A stretch of 64,000 nt of DNA from Lonicera japonica (Eukaryota > Streptophyta > Magnoliopsida > Dipsacales > Caprifoliaceae): contig CM038470.1 of NCBI GenBank assembly GCA_021464415.1, forward strand, positions 33,284,122-33,348,121. Reading direction: 5' to 3'. Shown one piece after another: positions 43,097 through 55,042 of this stretch (position 1 is the first letter of the stretch; the number at the start of each line of letters is the position of its first letter). The translations under genes were made by a program, and so were the position numbers. The notes beneath the pieces are model-generated. The model made no database searches. It had not been told where the DNA came from and was given only the letters and a program-made list of their open reading frames with translations.

Positions 43097-44699
43097 ATTA
43101 TGTCTTCTTTGCGGAATCAGGACAGTTCTTTGCAAAATGGCCAGGCTTGTGGCATAAGAAACACTTGTCGGATTTCTTTCCTCTGAAGTTCCTTTTCATA
43201 ACAAATTTCAATTTCTTAAACTTCTTTTTCTTGAACTTCTGTCTTTTAAAAGGCTTGACAAAAGGATCATCACGATTTTTGTGGTGACGAGAGGAATTCT
43301 TCCGATATTTCTTCTAATAAGCCTTCTTGTGTTGAGAACAATCACAGCCTTCTTTGTTCTTACACTTGATCTTCCAGTGATCTTTATTACATGCAGATTT
43401 AAGCATCTTGTTGGTTTTTTCCATATCATCCATGAGCTTCTTGTGATTACAAATTCGTTCAACAGAATCAAGAAGGTGCTCATAAATACGGCCAACTGAG
43501 AGATCCTTGAGCTCAATATTCTGCATCTTGAGAGTTTTTTGTGCTTCAATAACCAAAGCATCTAGGAAAGACTGGAAGAAAACTTGCTTCAAATTTAAGT
43601 CATCTAGACCGCCAATAGTATAGAATCTTTTTGACATTCTATCATAATGACGTTCTAAATCTTTTTCTTGCAGGGAACAACACTTCATTCCCATGAATTC
43701 AGTACGAGCTATGTCAGAAAATTTGGAGGGATTTCCAAGGAACTCATTATAAATGGATCCTAGAAAAACATCAATATCGGTTATTTGCTGAAATTGGAGC
43801 TGTCTGTATGCACCAAGGGCATCATACCAATCATATAAACGGCCAACAACACGAGCTAAGAAGCGTTTAATCACTGATCTAAGATCATATAGCTCATTGT
43901 CAGCTACCACCCATGCTTTGAACTGAAAAAATCGTTCACGCCATTGATTTGGCTTGATGTCATCAAGGGTGAATCGAACATGATTATCATGGGCATGGTT
44001 TACTTGAGGGGCTGGTTGGTTTAGGGGAACATTTATTGGTTCAGGGGGATCTTCAACCATAGGTTCTGGGGTTGTATCTGTTGGTTGTGCTGGCTGGGTT
44101 GAGTAAAGCTGATCAAAAGCTTGAAATAAGTCATCTGAATCAGTTTTAACGGGTTCACGGTTTGTAAAAGCGAGAGCTTTGAGAAAAGATCCTATCTGAT
44201 TGACAGAATGATTTTCAAAGGCATCCATGGTGAACATATCCAAAGGTTTAGTGGAGGCACCCTGGATAACATCAGGTGGTTCAGCTGAAGGGGTATAGGC
44301 TGAAGGGGTTGTTGTGGGATTGGTATGGGAGGATATTTGCTGGGGTTGTGACGAAGGGGGAACGGTTTGCAAAGGAGTAGGAAAAGGATCCAGTCCTCTG
44401 ACTTGTCTGGCAGTAGGAGGTGGTGTAACTGCTCGAAGGGGTTTGGACCAATCAACTTCACTTGGGTGTTTGGCTTTATAAGGGTAGTTTGATTTGGGGG
44501 GAACAAACTTAGGTTTAGGTTTTGGAGGAGAAGTTGACCATGGGGGTAATCTTCTCTTAGGCGGTTCATCCCAAAGGTTTATGGATTGGGGCTGAGCTTT
44601 TCCTGAAAGGGAATATTCAGCGGGGTTATATAAAGGTTTAACAGGTCTTTCTGGAGGGTAAAACACCGAATAATTCGAGAAATCCGATGTGGGATGCAC
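43097..44699 (-). pseudogene. Pararetroviral coat protein region
   Basis: Pro/Ser-rich N-terminal part, a helical capsid-like core (NEFLGNPSKFSDIARTEF near 43735), a Lys/Arg-rich stretch near 43210-43320 typical of nucleic-acid binding, and a CCHC finger CFLCHKPGHFAKNC at about 43164-43121. The frame is that of protease and RT. An in-frame stop at about 43317 lies before the basic stretch and another near 43085 after the finger. Confidence 0.8.
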
Positions 44700-44752
44700 T
44701 GTCTGAGGGGAAAAGGTAGAATATGGCGGGGGGTTTTGAGCAGCTTGTTGCT

Positions 44753-45300
44753 TTAGCGATTCACTTCTTTCAAGAGATTCAAGTTGAACTTGAAGAGCTC
44801 TTTTCTCATTTTCCTTTTCTCGAAAAATCTTGCTGTACTAGCAAAATCAGTAACAGAGGTGGCGACATAACGCATTATATCATTAAGAACTTTAATCCTC
44901 ATTTTAATATCAGCAATGGCTTCTTCTATAGTAGAAATAGAAGAAATTCGTGAATTGATCTGTCTTGTCTGCTGAGCTATCTGAGTAAGAAGTTTATTTT
45001 GTGCCACGGCATTTTCTGCTTGCCAATTTAATGCTGCTTCTGCTGCTGAAAGCTTTTTGACTTGGCCATCAGAACCAATGGATGTAGGGTTTTGAATTTT
45101 CCATTTGTGGGTGGTCTGGGTGGAGAGGTTATCAAAATCTTCCTGTGGAGGAAAATTAGGATCAGTAGGTTCTTGGGACATGAAGTAACAAGAGATTGGT
45201 TGTGGCTGGGGAACAGGACTAGGTTGGATATGGGATGAAGCTTGTAGGTATGGTCTGCCAAGGGCTTTTAGGGCTTTTTTGGTAAAAGGAGAAAGACTCT
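44753..45300 (-). pseudogene. Pararetroviral spacer with coiled-coil-like helix
   Basis: Open from 45181 to 44753, in a different frame from coat and movement regions. It contains a heptad-like stretch (QNKLLTQIAQQTRQINSRIS). In caulimovirids such helical regions often lie between movement and coat domains (virion-associated functions). No firm assignment. Confidence 0.5.
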
Positions 45301-45486
45301 GTGGTTTAAGAGGTTCCGGCTTTTGTGGAGGGGGTGAAGGAAGGCATGAAGTAACTTCTGGAGAAGGTATTGGTGAGGGTTTATCACCATAAGTGACATA
45401 GTAGTTAAACTTGCCACTTGGTTCTCCTAAGAGATCAACGGTATTATCACCTGCTTGATACCGTTCTTCAAGGATTTCCTGAGAAT

Positions 45487-46753
45487 TTAAGGCTTTACCA
45501 GCCTTCTTTTTTCTGTACAGTTCAATTCCTTGGGATCTAGCTCTGCTTCATAAGCTAGTTCTTCACAATCATCACAATAGCACACATCGTACCATATGTG
45601 ACCCTTTTCAGTTCGTGGTTGATAGGAAGGTTTTCCATATTTGTCAAAATAAAAGATTACCAATGGATCAGCCTTTAGAATAGGATCGGTAGGATACCGA
45701 CGGATTTCCTGCATCATATTCAACTCAGTCTGAAAGGGATTCCGTTCCGGGGAAGAAATAGAGATTTTTTGATTATTAAATCTCATTTCTATCTGTTTGT
45801 CAGTTCTACGGAGATAAGTTGGGTCAGTTTGCTGAAGAGGCTCCGTATTAGCTTGTTCTTGGAGCTTCTCATAAGAAGTAACCCAAACTTCAGGCAACAA
45901 CTTTACAAGTTCTGGACGAGTAAGTTGTCTGGGAACATACTTTGCTGTGTGAGATGCATCAGAATCAATGGTTAGCATGAGAGCTTCAGAAGTAGAAGAT
46001 CTTGGTATACATAAATCATAAGAATGATTCTGTACACGATAGACCATCTGTTGATGAATTGTTGCTGCTGCTGTGCCTGGGACCATTGAAACACCAGTTA
46101 TTTGAACCTAGATTTTTAGGGCCGAACAAACAAAGGGGTCACTGAGGGGAATATTAAAATTAGGATACAGTGTAAAAAACACTGTTCCTGCATTTAACGT
46201 TGCTTGGACATTTCCAAGAATTGCTTGTTGATAATTTGTAAGCCTGGAGTCAACAAGTGCAATTCTGGCAACTGCTTCAAGACCTTTGCGACCATGGAAA
46301 GTAACTGCAAATCGGATGGCTCCAAAGTGCATATGAATATAACCTTGAGATAAGGCTATACGAGGGATATTTGGAGAAAAGGGAACAGTAAAAAACTGTT
46401 CTTCATGACCAGATTTAACAAACAAAGAATCAAAAGGAGTACACTAGACAAATTCTCGAACTGGGAGCTTGGATTTATCTGATGAGACCAACTGTCTGAC
46501 TCTTTTAGTAAAAGACTCGGAGGAGGGTTTTTTGAAACACATGATAAGGGTTGGTGATGGTTAACTTTGTTTCTGGAATCTGTTCAACAGGTAAATGAGT
46601 GATTTCATATAAAGACTCAATCTTATCTTTATGAGAACCAGTAGATCTAAAAGACTCACTAGAACGAAAGGAATCTGTAGGAGTAAGAGTTTTAGAAGAA
46701 GAAGAAGACGCGGATAAAGATTTAGATTTGGAAAACATTTTGAAAACAAACAC
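45487..46753 (-). pseudogene. Pararetroviral movement protein (30K type)
   Basis: N-terminal Ser-rich part from 46753, then after a frame change the core (46425-46108): IHMHFGAIRFAV, ARIALVDSRLTNYQQAILG and FFTLYPNFNIPLSD, which follow the conserved 30K/caulimovirid movement protein pattern with the L-V-D-x-R motif. An in-frame stop at about 46107 precedes a 199-codon continuation to 45487. The movement protein enables cell-to-cell spread in live relatives; this copy is split in three. Confidence 0.8.
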
Positions 46754-47361
46754 GGAGAACTTATGCCAACAAAGTATTTCAGAGAAATGTCATGCTTTAT
46801 CAATATTTTTTTAAGAAAGATTTTTCTGTGGTATTTGAAGAAAATAAGAATTTCCAGTAGACCTTAAGATCCTCGACTACCTTTTGTTATACAACAAAAA
46901 CTATAATCTCATATTTGACCACAATCAGGAGCATTTATCAGGCATACACACGGCTGTCCATCGCCTTAAAGCCTAGCGCTCAACACTTGTCCATATATGA
47001 GAGTATCTCTTTTTGTGTAACCAAAAGATTTATACTAGTGTTCTGAAAAGAGAACGAACGGTTTCTGATACAGGAGATCCACACAAATTCTCTGAGTTTT
47101 CTGATGTGAGAGATCCATATAAAATGGCAGTCACAGAGCATACTAGAATCAGAAGAAGATGTAAAGTGGCAGCTGTAGATCATACTAAACATTCTTCAGA
47201 TTTTCATACTAATCAAAGTATAAATATCACTGAAAATTATTTCCTGCGTGAAACAAAAAAACATTTGTTTAAAATAGCAAAAAAGAATTTCATAGCTCTG
47301 AAATTTTTTAAAGGAATAAGTTCTTCCGTAAAGAACTACTCACGAGAGGACATCTTTACAA
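46754..47361 (-). other. Pararetroviral leader
   Basis: About 600 bp between primer site and movement protein. No conserved frame. The inverted pair ccttttgttatacaacaaaaac near 46880 may be a small hairpin. Confidence 0.5.
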
Positions 47362-47373
47362 CCTCTGATACCA
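47362..47373 (-). other. Pararetroviral minus-strand primer site (tRNA-Met type)
   Basis: On the minus strand TGGTATCAGAGG, eleven of twelve bases of the initiator tRNA-Met primer site consensus (TGGTATCAGAGC) used by Caulimoviridae. By convention this is the origin of the genome map. Confidence 0.85.
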
Positions 47374-47431
47374 TATGTGACCCTTTTCTAATATTATGGA
47401 TGTTTGTTATATGTTATTAATTTTTTTTTTG

Positions 47432-48182
47432 TTACAATGAAAAAAAGAAAAAAGACTTATCTCCTTTTTGATACACAACACCTTGCATATCACCCTTCAG
47501 AAGCTCTACAAGCTCATTTGCTGGTACCATAATTCTCATGGCTTGTTCTCCTTGTGTTCTTCTTAGCTTGAATAAATAATCAGCACACTTATTCCCTTCC
47601 CTCAAGACATGAACTAGCTCCAACAACATAGATTCCTTCAGTTTTCTGCAGTCAACAATAAGGGTTTTATCTGGGTGGTTCTGGTTTTCCAGGTTATTAA
47701 TTAGATTAATTTCCATGAGGGAATCTATTTCAACAATAGCCTTAACCTAGGATCTTTCGTTTTCCAATTTCATAGCCCCCCATATTCCCCATAGCTCAAC
47801 TTAAAAGGCGTTGCGTACCCAATTTTGCCACAGAAGCCCTCAATTCACCTTCCACAGCTATCCCTTGCTAGACCGAGCCCATCCGTACTCTCCGGAAGTG
47901 CTTCCATCCTAATTACTTTTGATAGTACCTGTTTGAGGAAAACACCACTTAAGCAGATCATGGTTATGATTGATGCTCTCCCAACTGTTATTAAAGAAAG
48001 CGTGGAACGTTTCCATAGCCAACTTTTGACTCTTCACAACGATGGTGTAGGTTCCGCGTAGGTATTATTGAACTGCCTCTCATTTCTACATATCTAAAGG
48101 TTCCAGATAGTAGTGGCAAAAACAATGCCCCATGGAGTTTGCAAATTGAATTTAAAACACTCATCTTTGACATTAATCTCAA
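47432..48182 (-). pseudogene. LINE-type RNase H domain pseudogene
   Basis: The last part (47716-47432) reads ... IVDCRKLKESMLLELVHVLREGNKCADYL, the C-terminal pattern of the RVT_3 RNase H domain with R-E-x-N-x-x-A-D. Upstream, in several frames, a Trp-rich stretch WGIVFATTIWNLWICRNER (near 48110) matches the linker that precedes this domain in plant non-LTR elements and their derived genes. Several stops and shifts. No RT domain or poly-A tail seen. Confidence 0.7.
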
Positions 48183-49976
48183 GCTAATAAGTGATAATTT
48201 TTTTTTTCAAAAATAAAAAATATACATATAGTAACTATCCCCCCTCCCCCAAACTCCCCACCTCGTTTCTCTTAATTTTTAAAAGTAAAAATTAGTCGTA
48301 CTACTTTACCTTTAATTAAATTCTTTTTAATGCTATAATTGTGCTCCTTTTGTCTGATTCCTGGTTTAACCCATACTTCTACCTCTTAAGATTCATATGC
48401 CAAACACCTTACCACGTCTTTAATTTTCATTGTATTTAGGATTTTCTTTTTGCTTTAAATCCTAAAAAATGTTATCGAGCCTAAAAAAGTATTTTTCAAA
48501 TGTTAAGATATTAGGTTATGTCATACCCACGTGATAAAAATGTTGAGTTATTATGCAATTTTTTTTAAAAAAAGTATTTAATTTAATGTCTCTAAATTAA
48601 ATTTTAAATTTGATAGCTTTAATGCTAGTGCTTTTAGGTTATTATTTCTTTAAACGAACTACGAAACAAGAAATTATATCCAATATGTAAAGAAAAAAAT
48701 TTGGAAAGGCATTGTAATTAAAAAGAGAGGGTGAGGCAGAGTGGTGTTGAGAGAGAAAATGAGTGTGGTGAAATAAATGAGAATAAGAAAGAGTAATTGA
48801 AAAAGTACTTTAAAAAAATAATATATTGAATAATATTACTCAATTAATGATATTAGTACTCTAGAAAAGTACTTTTGCACTCATAAATCATCTTTAGTGA
48901 CACTTTATATGAATTTTTTAGAACATTTTTTTTTATGTCACTAAAAATGATTTTAAAATATTATAATACTTTTGAGGAATACTAATATCATTTCCCATAT
49001 TATTCATATGTCACATGTACTATTGGCCATTACATTTGCAAGATGCATAACCTTTAGATTTAAAGTTAGAACCCATATTTTTAATACTCGATTTGATACT
49101 TAACTAAGGACTCAAATTTAAAATCTTCCAAGGTATTAAAATTTTTATAACAATTTTTAGTGAAAATAGTGTCACATTAATGTTGTCGTCCACTTTTTTG
49201 TCAAAAAATTTAAAAATTTAGTTATACTTTAACACCCTCAAATTCAAAATTTTAAATTCACCATTGATTATAACTAATATTTCTACTTTGCTATAAGGAG
49301 AAAATTAAGTGAATTATGAATGCCATATGGCCAGGCATTCACTCCACACTTACTGACTAACAGTCTAACAGCATGCATGGCCAATATCAAATCTTGAAAT
49401 TAATGAAAAAAATAAAACACAGTTAGACTGTGAATAAATAGTTAAACCAGATGAGAGTGATTTAATTTATATATATACACACACACACGTTAAGATTATA
49501 GAAAAGAGAGAAATATTATTGAATTGATTATATAAAATTATTATATTGAAGACCTTTTATATAAAGTTATGAGAATGATATAAATTAGGAAAATATAAAA
49601 TTTAATCAACTTAGAGATTTAGAGATTGCTATTTAATTCTTATTATTTACAACTCTATAAATGAACTTGTGTATGTATACATGCACCTTACCAATCCTAC
49701 TAAGGATTTGTTTATTAAATATTTTCTTATTAGTGTAAACTAAATTTTTTTAGTATATACTATAGTTCAGGCCTTGTTTAGGATAGGAGAGTGATACAAC
49801 GTGTATTCAGAACTCAAATAATGTTAATTATTTATGAAAAAATATGAAATCAAGGTAATAATAATTGGCCTAGCAGATAATCAAGTGTAATTTCATATTT
49901 GATAATGGTGAATACAAAAGTTGCAGATTTAGGTCAATTAATTGTTAAAAAGTCAATAAGATAATTTGCAGGCAGC
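48183..49976. other. AT-rich intergenic DNA
   Basis: No gene or repeat recognised. Short TA/CA microsatellite near 49470-49488. Confidence 0.4.
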
Positions 49977-49991
49977 ATACTTAAGATAGTG

Positions 49992-50191
49992 GTTTTTTTT
50001 CTTTTTTTGGTTCCCCACGAGGTGTCCGGGCCAGCTTTCGAGCACCTCAACTAATCCCTGCAAGCAGTTTGTGGCTACCGCTGACCGAGCATTATTTTAA
50101 CAACATCGAAAATCGATCTTGGGAGCTCTAAATCGATCAAAAGTTATCCCAGTAACTACTTTATACCACTGGGTCAAAAGATTTGATTAAT
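49992..50191 (-). mobile_element. SINE-like retroposon with 15-bp target duplication
   Basis: A 200-bp insert, minus strand, ending in an A-rich tail (T-rich on the plus strand at 49992-50010). It is flanked by perfect 15-bp direct repeats ATACTTAAGATAGTG at 49977-49991 and 50192-50206. The body contains GAGGTGTCCGGGCCAGC and TACCACTGGGTCAAAAG (plus strand), phrases that recur in plant SINEs. Size, tail and target duplication fit a SINE; the family is not determined. Confidence 0.75.
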
Positions 50192-50206
50192 ATACTTAAG
50201 ATAGTG

Positions 50207-51134
50207 AGTTACGATCTGTGATTAAAAAAAAAGAAAAAGAAAGGTCAGTCACGATCTAAATTGACCGAGCACGCCTTTACTGCTATTCCTTTAACGTTGC
50301 ATGTGGGTGTGCGGGCCATGCTGATGGTCACATTTTCATATTGACTCTATTCTACAAATAATATATACTTTCTCACATTTTCCTGTAACAAATATTTGTT
50401 TCTCAGAAAAAAAAATAATAAATAATTAATTTGTTGTAAGTTTGCTTAATTTGAGGTGTTTGTATCCTCATTCGGTTGTTGTTTCAATAATAAAAATTTG
50501 TAGGATTGGGTTGATCTTTGCCTCGTCTTTATTGTGGATGCTTTTTTTTTTCTTTTCTTTGTGAAAAAAATAAACAATAGAGAAAAATTGATGCAAAGGA
50601 GGTCTTCCTTTTAATGGCGTGACAATTATAGTATACCAACAACAGGGCAAACAATCGTAATATATATAGTTTAACCAATCTATAAGACAAACCAAATTTG
50701 CAAAAGAATCAAATTAAATAAATAACTTTTTTTTAAAAAAAGAAGAAGCCAAGAGAGATTACTTTATAATTGAAGGAAGCCATTAATCGGGATAAATTAA
50801 AAGATTAAATAAGGGTGTGTTTGGTTAAAAAATTAACATATTCTAACCATCAAATTTTGTGGAATTTATTAAATGTAATGATAATATGTTTGTGTGTAAA
50901 ATAAGAACTTCTAATGGCCTTGGTCCTTGCACTATTGTTTTAATGTAATGCGCGCGCATACACACACATGTATAGATAGAGACAAGCTTTTGAAAGAGTT
51001 TCCTACTTTTAATTAAAGAACGAACTTTCCCTTTTGAGGAGGTAAATGAATGAATTTTTTGATAAAATTTTATCAAAGAATTCAATCAGGAAGTAGACAA
51101 TCCAAAGCTTGATATATACGTATACAAAGTATTT
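50207..51134. other. AT-rich intergenic DNA
   Basis: No gene. CG/CA/TA alternating stretch at 50949-50970. Bases 51050-51100 (TTTTTTGATAAAATTTTATCAAA and aattcaatc) resemble the inner arms of the foldback MITE at 15549. Confidence 0.4.
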
Positions 51135-51226
51135 TTGGTAAGGACCAGTCCTTACGGACTGGTTCCTTTTATGACACAAAAGCGTGGTAAAAGGGACCAA
51201 TCCGTAAGAACCTATTCTTACCAATT
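51135..51226. repeat. Small foldback element, 92 bp
   Basis: Inverted arms of about 40 bp: ttggtaaggacc-agtccttacggactgg on the left and its imperfect complement ending cttaccaa at the right. Short loop; no coding capacity. A (TA)n run follows at 51236-51260. Confidence 0.7.
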
Positions 51227-51654
51227 TTTTTCCATATATGTATATATATATATATATATGAGTAGATACTCTATTTCGCGGCCCTTGAATATGGATAGAA
51301 CTGGGCCTGGGCCAGGGCCAGAGGGCTCCAGTCCGGTCCAAATTTTCTACTGACCCGGTAGCTATATTAGGAAAAATGGTGTTTTGCTGTATAAATGAGA
51401 AGGTTTTTTAAGAGTCTAGCCCACCTACTTTAGTCCGGCCCAACTAAGCCTTCCACACTCTCTCACTCTTGTAGAAAGCAGCCACCCACTAGAAGAATCA
51501 TTAGATCCATTTCTATTAGAATTAGAAAATTTATTTTCCTTTTTTGTAAGACAAGATTTATTTCTATTTAAAATGATAATACTAATAACGATATAATAAA
51601 GTTATAAATGGTATATAAATAATATTATAATTTATTTTGTAAACATGACTCTTA

Positions 51655-52090
51655 GGCCTCGTTTGATTCGGGTATTAAAAAGTGGGATGATATTGTTAAT
51701 ACCACTTTTTTTATAATACATTGTTTGATTCGCACAAATGTGCTGGGATTACTAATACCTGTACTAACTTAATACCACTCTTTGTGGTATAATTTAATAC
51801 CAGGGGGAGGGGGTATTGTTTATTCAGGATTAAGAAAAATGAACCATATATTTTCAAAAATGCCATTACTACTATAATATTTTCAAAAATGCCACTACTA
51901 CTACTACTACAGTATTATTATTATTTAAAAAAAATTTATAATTTTTTTAAAAATTTTATTTTTTTTAAAAAAGTAATTTTTTTTTGTTAGTCCAAAATAT
52001 AAACCCATATAGGAGTTACAGAATCAAATATGATATTAACATCAGCATGAGATATCCTAGTATTAATACTGCAGGAATCAAACAAAGTAT
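51655..52090. mobile_element. MITE copy 1 (PIF/Harbinger-like)
   Basis: About 436 bp starting GGCCTCGTTTGATTCGGG after TTA and ending near gaatcaaacaaagta. Internal ctactactac and T/A-rich tracts. About 85-90% similar by eye to copy 2 at 53057. The 'GGCC-TCGTTTG-TTC' terminus and TTA flank suggest the PIF/Harbinger (Tourist) group. Confidence 0.75.
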
Positions 52091-52847
52091 TGGTATTAAA
52101 GGTATCATGTAGATAAAAAATTGAATATTTATGTATTTTGGTGTAATAAAAAAAATTAATTTTCTTAAAATGGAAAATGATTAATTTTATCAACCAATAA
52201 TTTATATGAAAAGTTAATTTAATTTCCACTGATTTGGTTTTTAACAACATAAAAAAGTATTTCCACTGTTGAATTAAAACAAGTCTTTAATTTTTGAAAA
52301 AAATTAGAAATAATTTTTTTCTTTATTCAGACCGCCCATCTAAAAATGTTGGGTCTGCCCTGTAAGGACACATCCATTTTTTATCTTAAAAACTACATTT
52401 TTCGAAAAAAAAAAGTATTATTTTTATAAGGTACACCTCTAGCTATTTTACAAGTGGTGTTATAAATACAATATATATATATATATATGTGTGTGTGCGC
52501 GCGCGCGTAGTAGCCCCAAATATCCATGCAATAGATGCATATATACAAACTTTGTAAAATTCTTCCTTTGCCCCCATTTTGTGATTTGAAGTTTGAAACT
52601 TGACCAAAACTTCCATTAAAAAAAATAAAAAAAATTGTGTCAGTCATGCAATGCTAAAATGAAATGCTTTCCGGCTTTATATAATAGTAGATAATAAATT
52701 TATATGAAAGTAGACGAATGTTGCTCTCTCTCACTTTTCTTGATGCATGTTCTCTGTTTCAAAGGCCCTATTTAATTTTCTCTCTTAGCGTCTCATTTCA
52801 CTTCATTTTTAAGTTCTAATATGTTTACAACCTTTCACCCTAAAATA

Positions 52848-52885
<38 letters not shown>

Positions 52886-53056
52886 TATGAAAGCAATTGC
52901 AGTGACAAAACTCTAAATTCCAACACTAATCTCTTGATTTTTGTAATTTTGGGGACGAATTTTAAATTTCTTCACCGAAGATATTGACAGTTATTTTGTA
53001 ATTTTCTTGCACAAGTATATTCCCACTTTCATCCACACTATTAATTAAATCATTTA
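52091..53056. other. AT-rich intergenic DNA with microsatellites
   Basis: No gene. (TA)(TG)(CG) compound repeat at 52471-52507 and a (TA)n(CA)n tract at 52849-52885. Confidence 0.5.
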
Positions 53057-53487
53057 GGCCTCGTTTGATTCGGGTATTAAAAAGTGAGATGGGATTATTA
53101 ATACCACTTTTTTTATACTACCTTGTTTGATTCGCACAAATGTGCTGGGATTACTAGTATCGGTACTAACTTAATACCACTCTTTGTGGTATAATTTAAT
53201 ACCGGGGGGAGGTGGTATTGTTTATCTAGGATTAAGAAAAAGGACAATATATTTTCAAAAATGCCATTACTACTATAATATTTTCAAAAATCCCACTACT
53301 ACTACTACTATATTATTATTATTTTAATTTTTTTAAAAAAAATTTAAATTTTTTTAAATATTTTTTTAAAATTTCTTTAAAAAAAAATTAATTTTTTTCC
53401 TTTTTAAAATTTTTTTTTATTTTGTTCGTCCAAAATATAATCACGTATACGAGTTACAGAACCAAACATGGTATTAACATCAGCATG
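53057..53487. mobile_element. MITE copy 2, interrupted by Tat copy B
   Basis: Collinear with copy 1 from GGCCTCGTTTGATTCGGG to catcagcatg, equivalent to 52049 in copy 1. The last about 40 bp are displaced by Tat copy B at 53488. GCATG (53483-53487) is the presumed left target duplication. Confidence 0.8.
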
Positions 53488-55022
53488 TGTAGACACCCCG
53501 ATCCGTAACCCCCGCAAGAACCCTAACGACCTATGAGAACTACTGTTTTTGGAGTCCGGGACCCACCCGAGCACCCGAAACTACTCCGAAAGAGTTTGTT
53601 GGCCAACAAACCTATTTTTTAAGAGGGATTGTCGCACGACATATTAGTATGTCACGCGACAATCACTGGTATGTCGCGCGACAATCACTTCTATGTCGCA
53701 CGACAAACCCCTCTGACCCCGACCATCCACTCTCTGACACATCAGTCTGTTAGAGACATCACTTCAGCCGTATGTCGCGCGACATTGGTCAACATGTCGC
53801 CCGACACTTGCCCTTTCTGGGGAAATGTCGCGCGACAATCCTTCCCTCGCACTATAAATAGGCCAACACCCCCAAGGGTTTGAGGAGGAACTGGGGATTT
53901 GGAAAATTATTGGCTTATATCTGATTTTTCAGTCTTTCGTCAAGTATTCTCTGTTATAATCTTATTTCCGAGGAATTATCGAATCTATTCCTGACACTCG
54001 ACGTGTCCCGTCTCTGGAATCGAATTCTTGGAAATATCTGAAGAAGAAAAAGATCATTATCGCCGGAGATCTCTCTGCCGTATTATATTTTCTTTCTTAT
54101 TATTATTCTCGTCTGGAAGGTAAAAAAAATCTCTTCTAGTATTTAAATTATATATCTGTGTACTTGTTTTACTTCTGTTAATCCATGTTTTATTCGAATA
54201 AACTTATTGCCAAGTTACAAAGTAGTCTACTATTTTCAAAACAAAAGACCCCGATAAAACCATTTCCAGAAATAGAAGTATAAGTACATTATCATCCGGA
54301 TAAAATTCTGTTTTCAAAACCCAGACTGATAAGACTTATCTAGGAATTAAAATCAACATATCCTATCTTTTTTATAGACTGCGACGTGTCTGATAAAACT
54401 CCCCTCAAAGAGTTCTGATTCCATATTAAGTTAGTCCCGATACAAGATCCGAACTTTTACAAAAGTAATCACAATACGAGAGAACCGTCATTATCCGAGG
54501 AAATAATACAGGAAACTCTCTCAAAATAAAAGGTTTTGTCACTTGTATTTACATCTTTCAAAATATAAAAACATCGGATCTCGGAACACAAAGGTTTTCA
54601 TCCCTTTTTCCGCTTTTTCCAAAAATTAGGGTTTTCTCACTTGGAAAGTAGTAGTAAAAGCATCCAAGTTTTTCAACATAAAATAAACATATAAGACCAC
54701 TAGAGACCGAAAGGGCGGAATGGGTGCTTAACACCTTCCTAAACCGTAATATAGTTCCCGAACCCTATAGAATCCTGGTTTCGCAGACAAATGTGTAAAG
54801 AAAGGCTTATCCGTAGCCTTTCCTCTTACACAACCATTTTGTCCGTTTTCTCGTAAAAACATACTGGCGACTCTGAACGAACCCCCTTATATCTAGAAAT
54901 AGGATAGAAAGACTCTCGATATGAATTATCAACACCAATGGAAGCAAATGGAACTACGGGATCCGTTCCAGACGCCCAGCAACGGGATCGAGACCCGGGG
55001 GTCACATTTGCGGATTCTCACA
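53488..55022 (+). repeat. 5' LTR of Tat copy B
   Basis: 1535 bp, TGTAGACACC ... GATTCTCACA, very similar to the copy A LTR. TATA box at 53853-53860. Confidence 0.95.
53597..53860 (+). promoter_or_regulatory. LTR promoter of copy B: eight palindromes plus TATA box
   Basis: Palindromes start at 53597 (TGTTGGCCAACA), 53630 (TGTCGCACGACA), 53650 (TGTCACGCGACA), 53672, 53694 (TGTCGCACGACA), 53773, 53795 (TGTCGCCCGACA) and 53826. Spacing is again mostly 20-22 bp. TATAAATA at 53853-53860 begins 15 bp after the last one. Confidence 0.85.
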
Positions 55023-55023
55023 G

Positions 55024-55042
55024 TGGCGACTCTGCTGGGGAC
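55024..55042 (+). other. Primer-binding site of Tat copy B
   Basis: TGGCGACTCTGCTGGGGAC, identical to copy A. Confidence 0.85.

Larger units (their letters stand above)
39478..47373 (-). mobile_element. Endogenous pararetrovirus (Caulimoviridae, florendovirus/petuvirus-like), defective
   Basis: Minus-strand order from a tRNA-Met-type primer site at 47373: leader, movement protein, spacer with coiled-coil-like helix, coat protein with CCHC finger, aspartic protease, RT, RNase H, C-terminal extension, then a TATA promoter at 39633. No integrase and no LTRs, as in Caulimoviridae. Coding parts lie in one continuous polyprotein-like order, with several in-frame stops (near 43317, 43085, 42720, 42566, 46107) and frame changes (near 46500, 45300, 44720). 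The single-polyprotein layout suggests a florendovirus or petuvirus relative. It is an integrated, decayed copy. One end is lost at the gap. Confidence 0.85.

Noticed and set aside
43093..43561. Plus-strand and alternative minus-strand frames opposite the coat protein
   Set aside because: Shadows of the coat protein basic region and CCHC finger; the correct frame is that of protease and RT.
46980..47420. Reading frames on both strands in the pararetroviral leader
   Set aside because: One crosses the tRNA-Met primer site; no family resemblance. Could include a short leader ORF, but this cannot be supported.
47825..48061. 78-codon plus-strand reading frame
   Set aside because: Antisense shadow of the LINE-type RNase H pseudogene.
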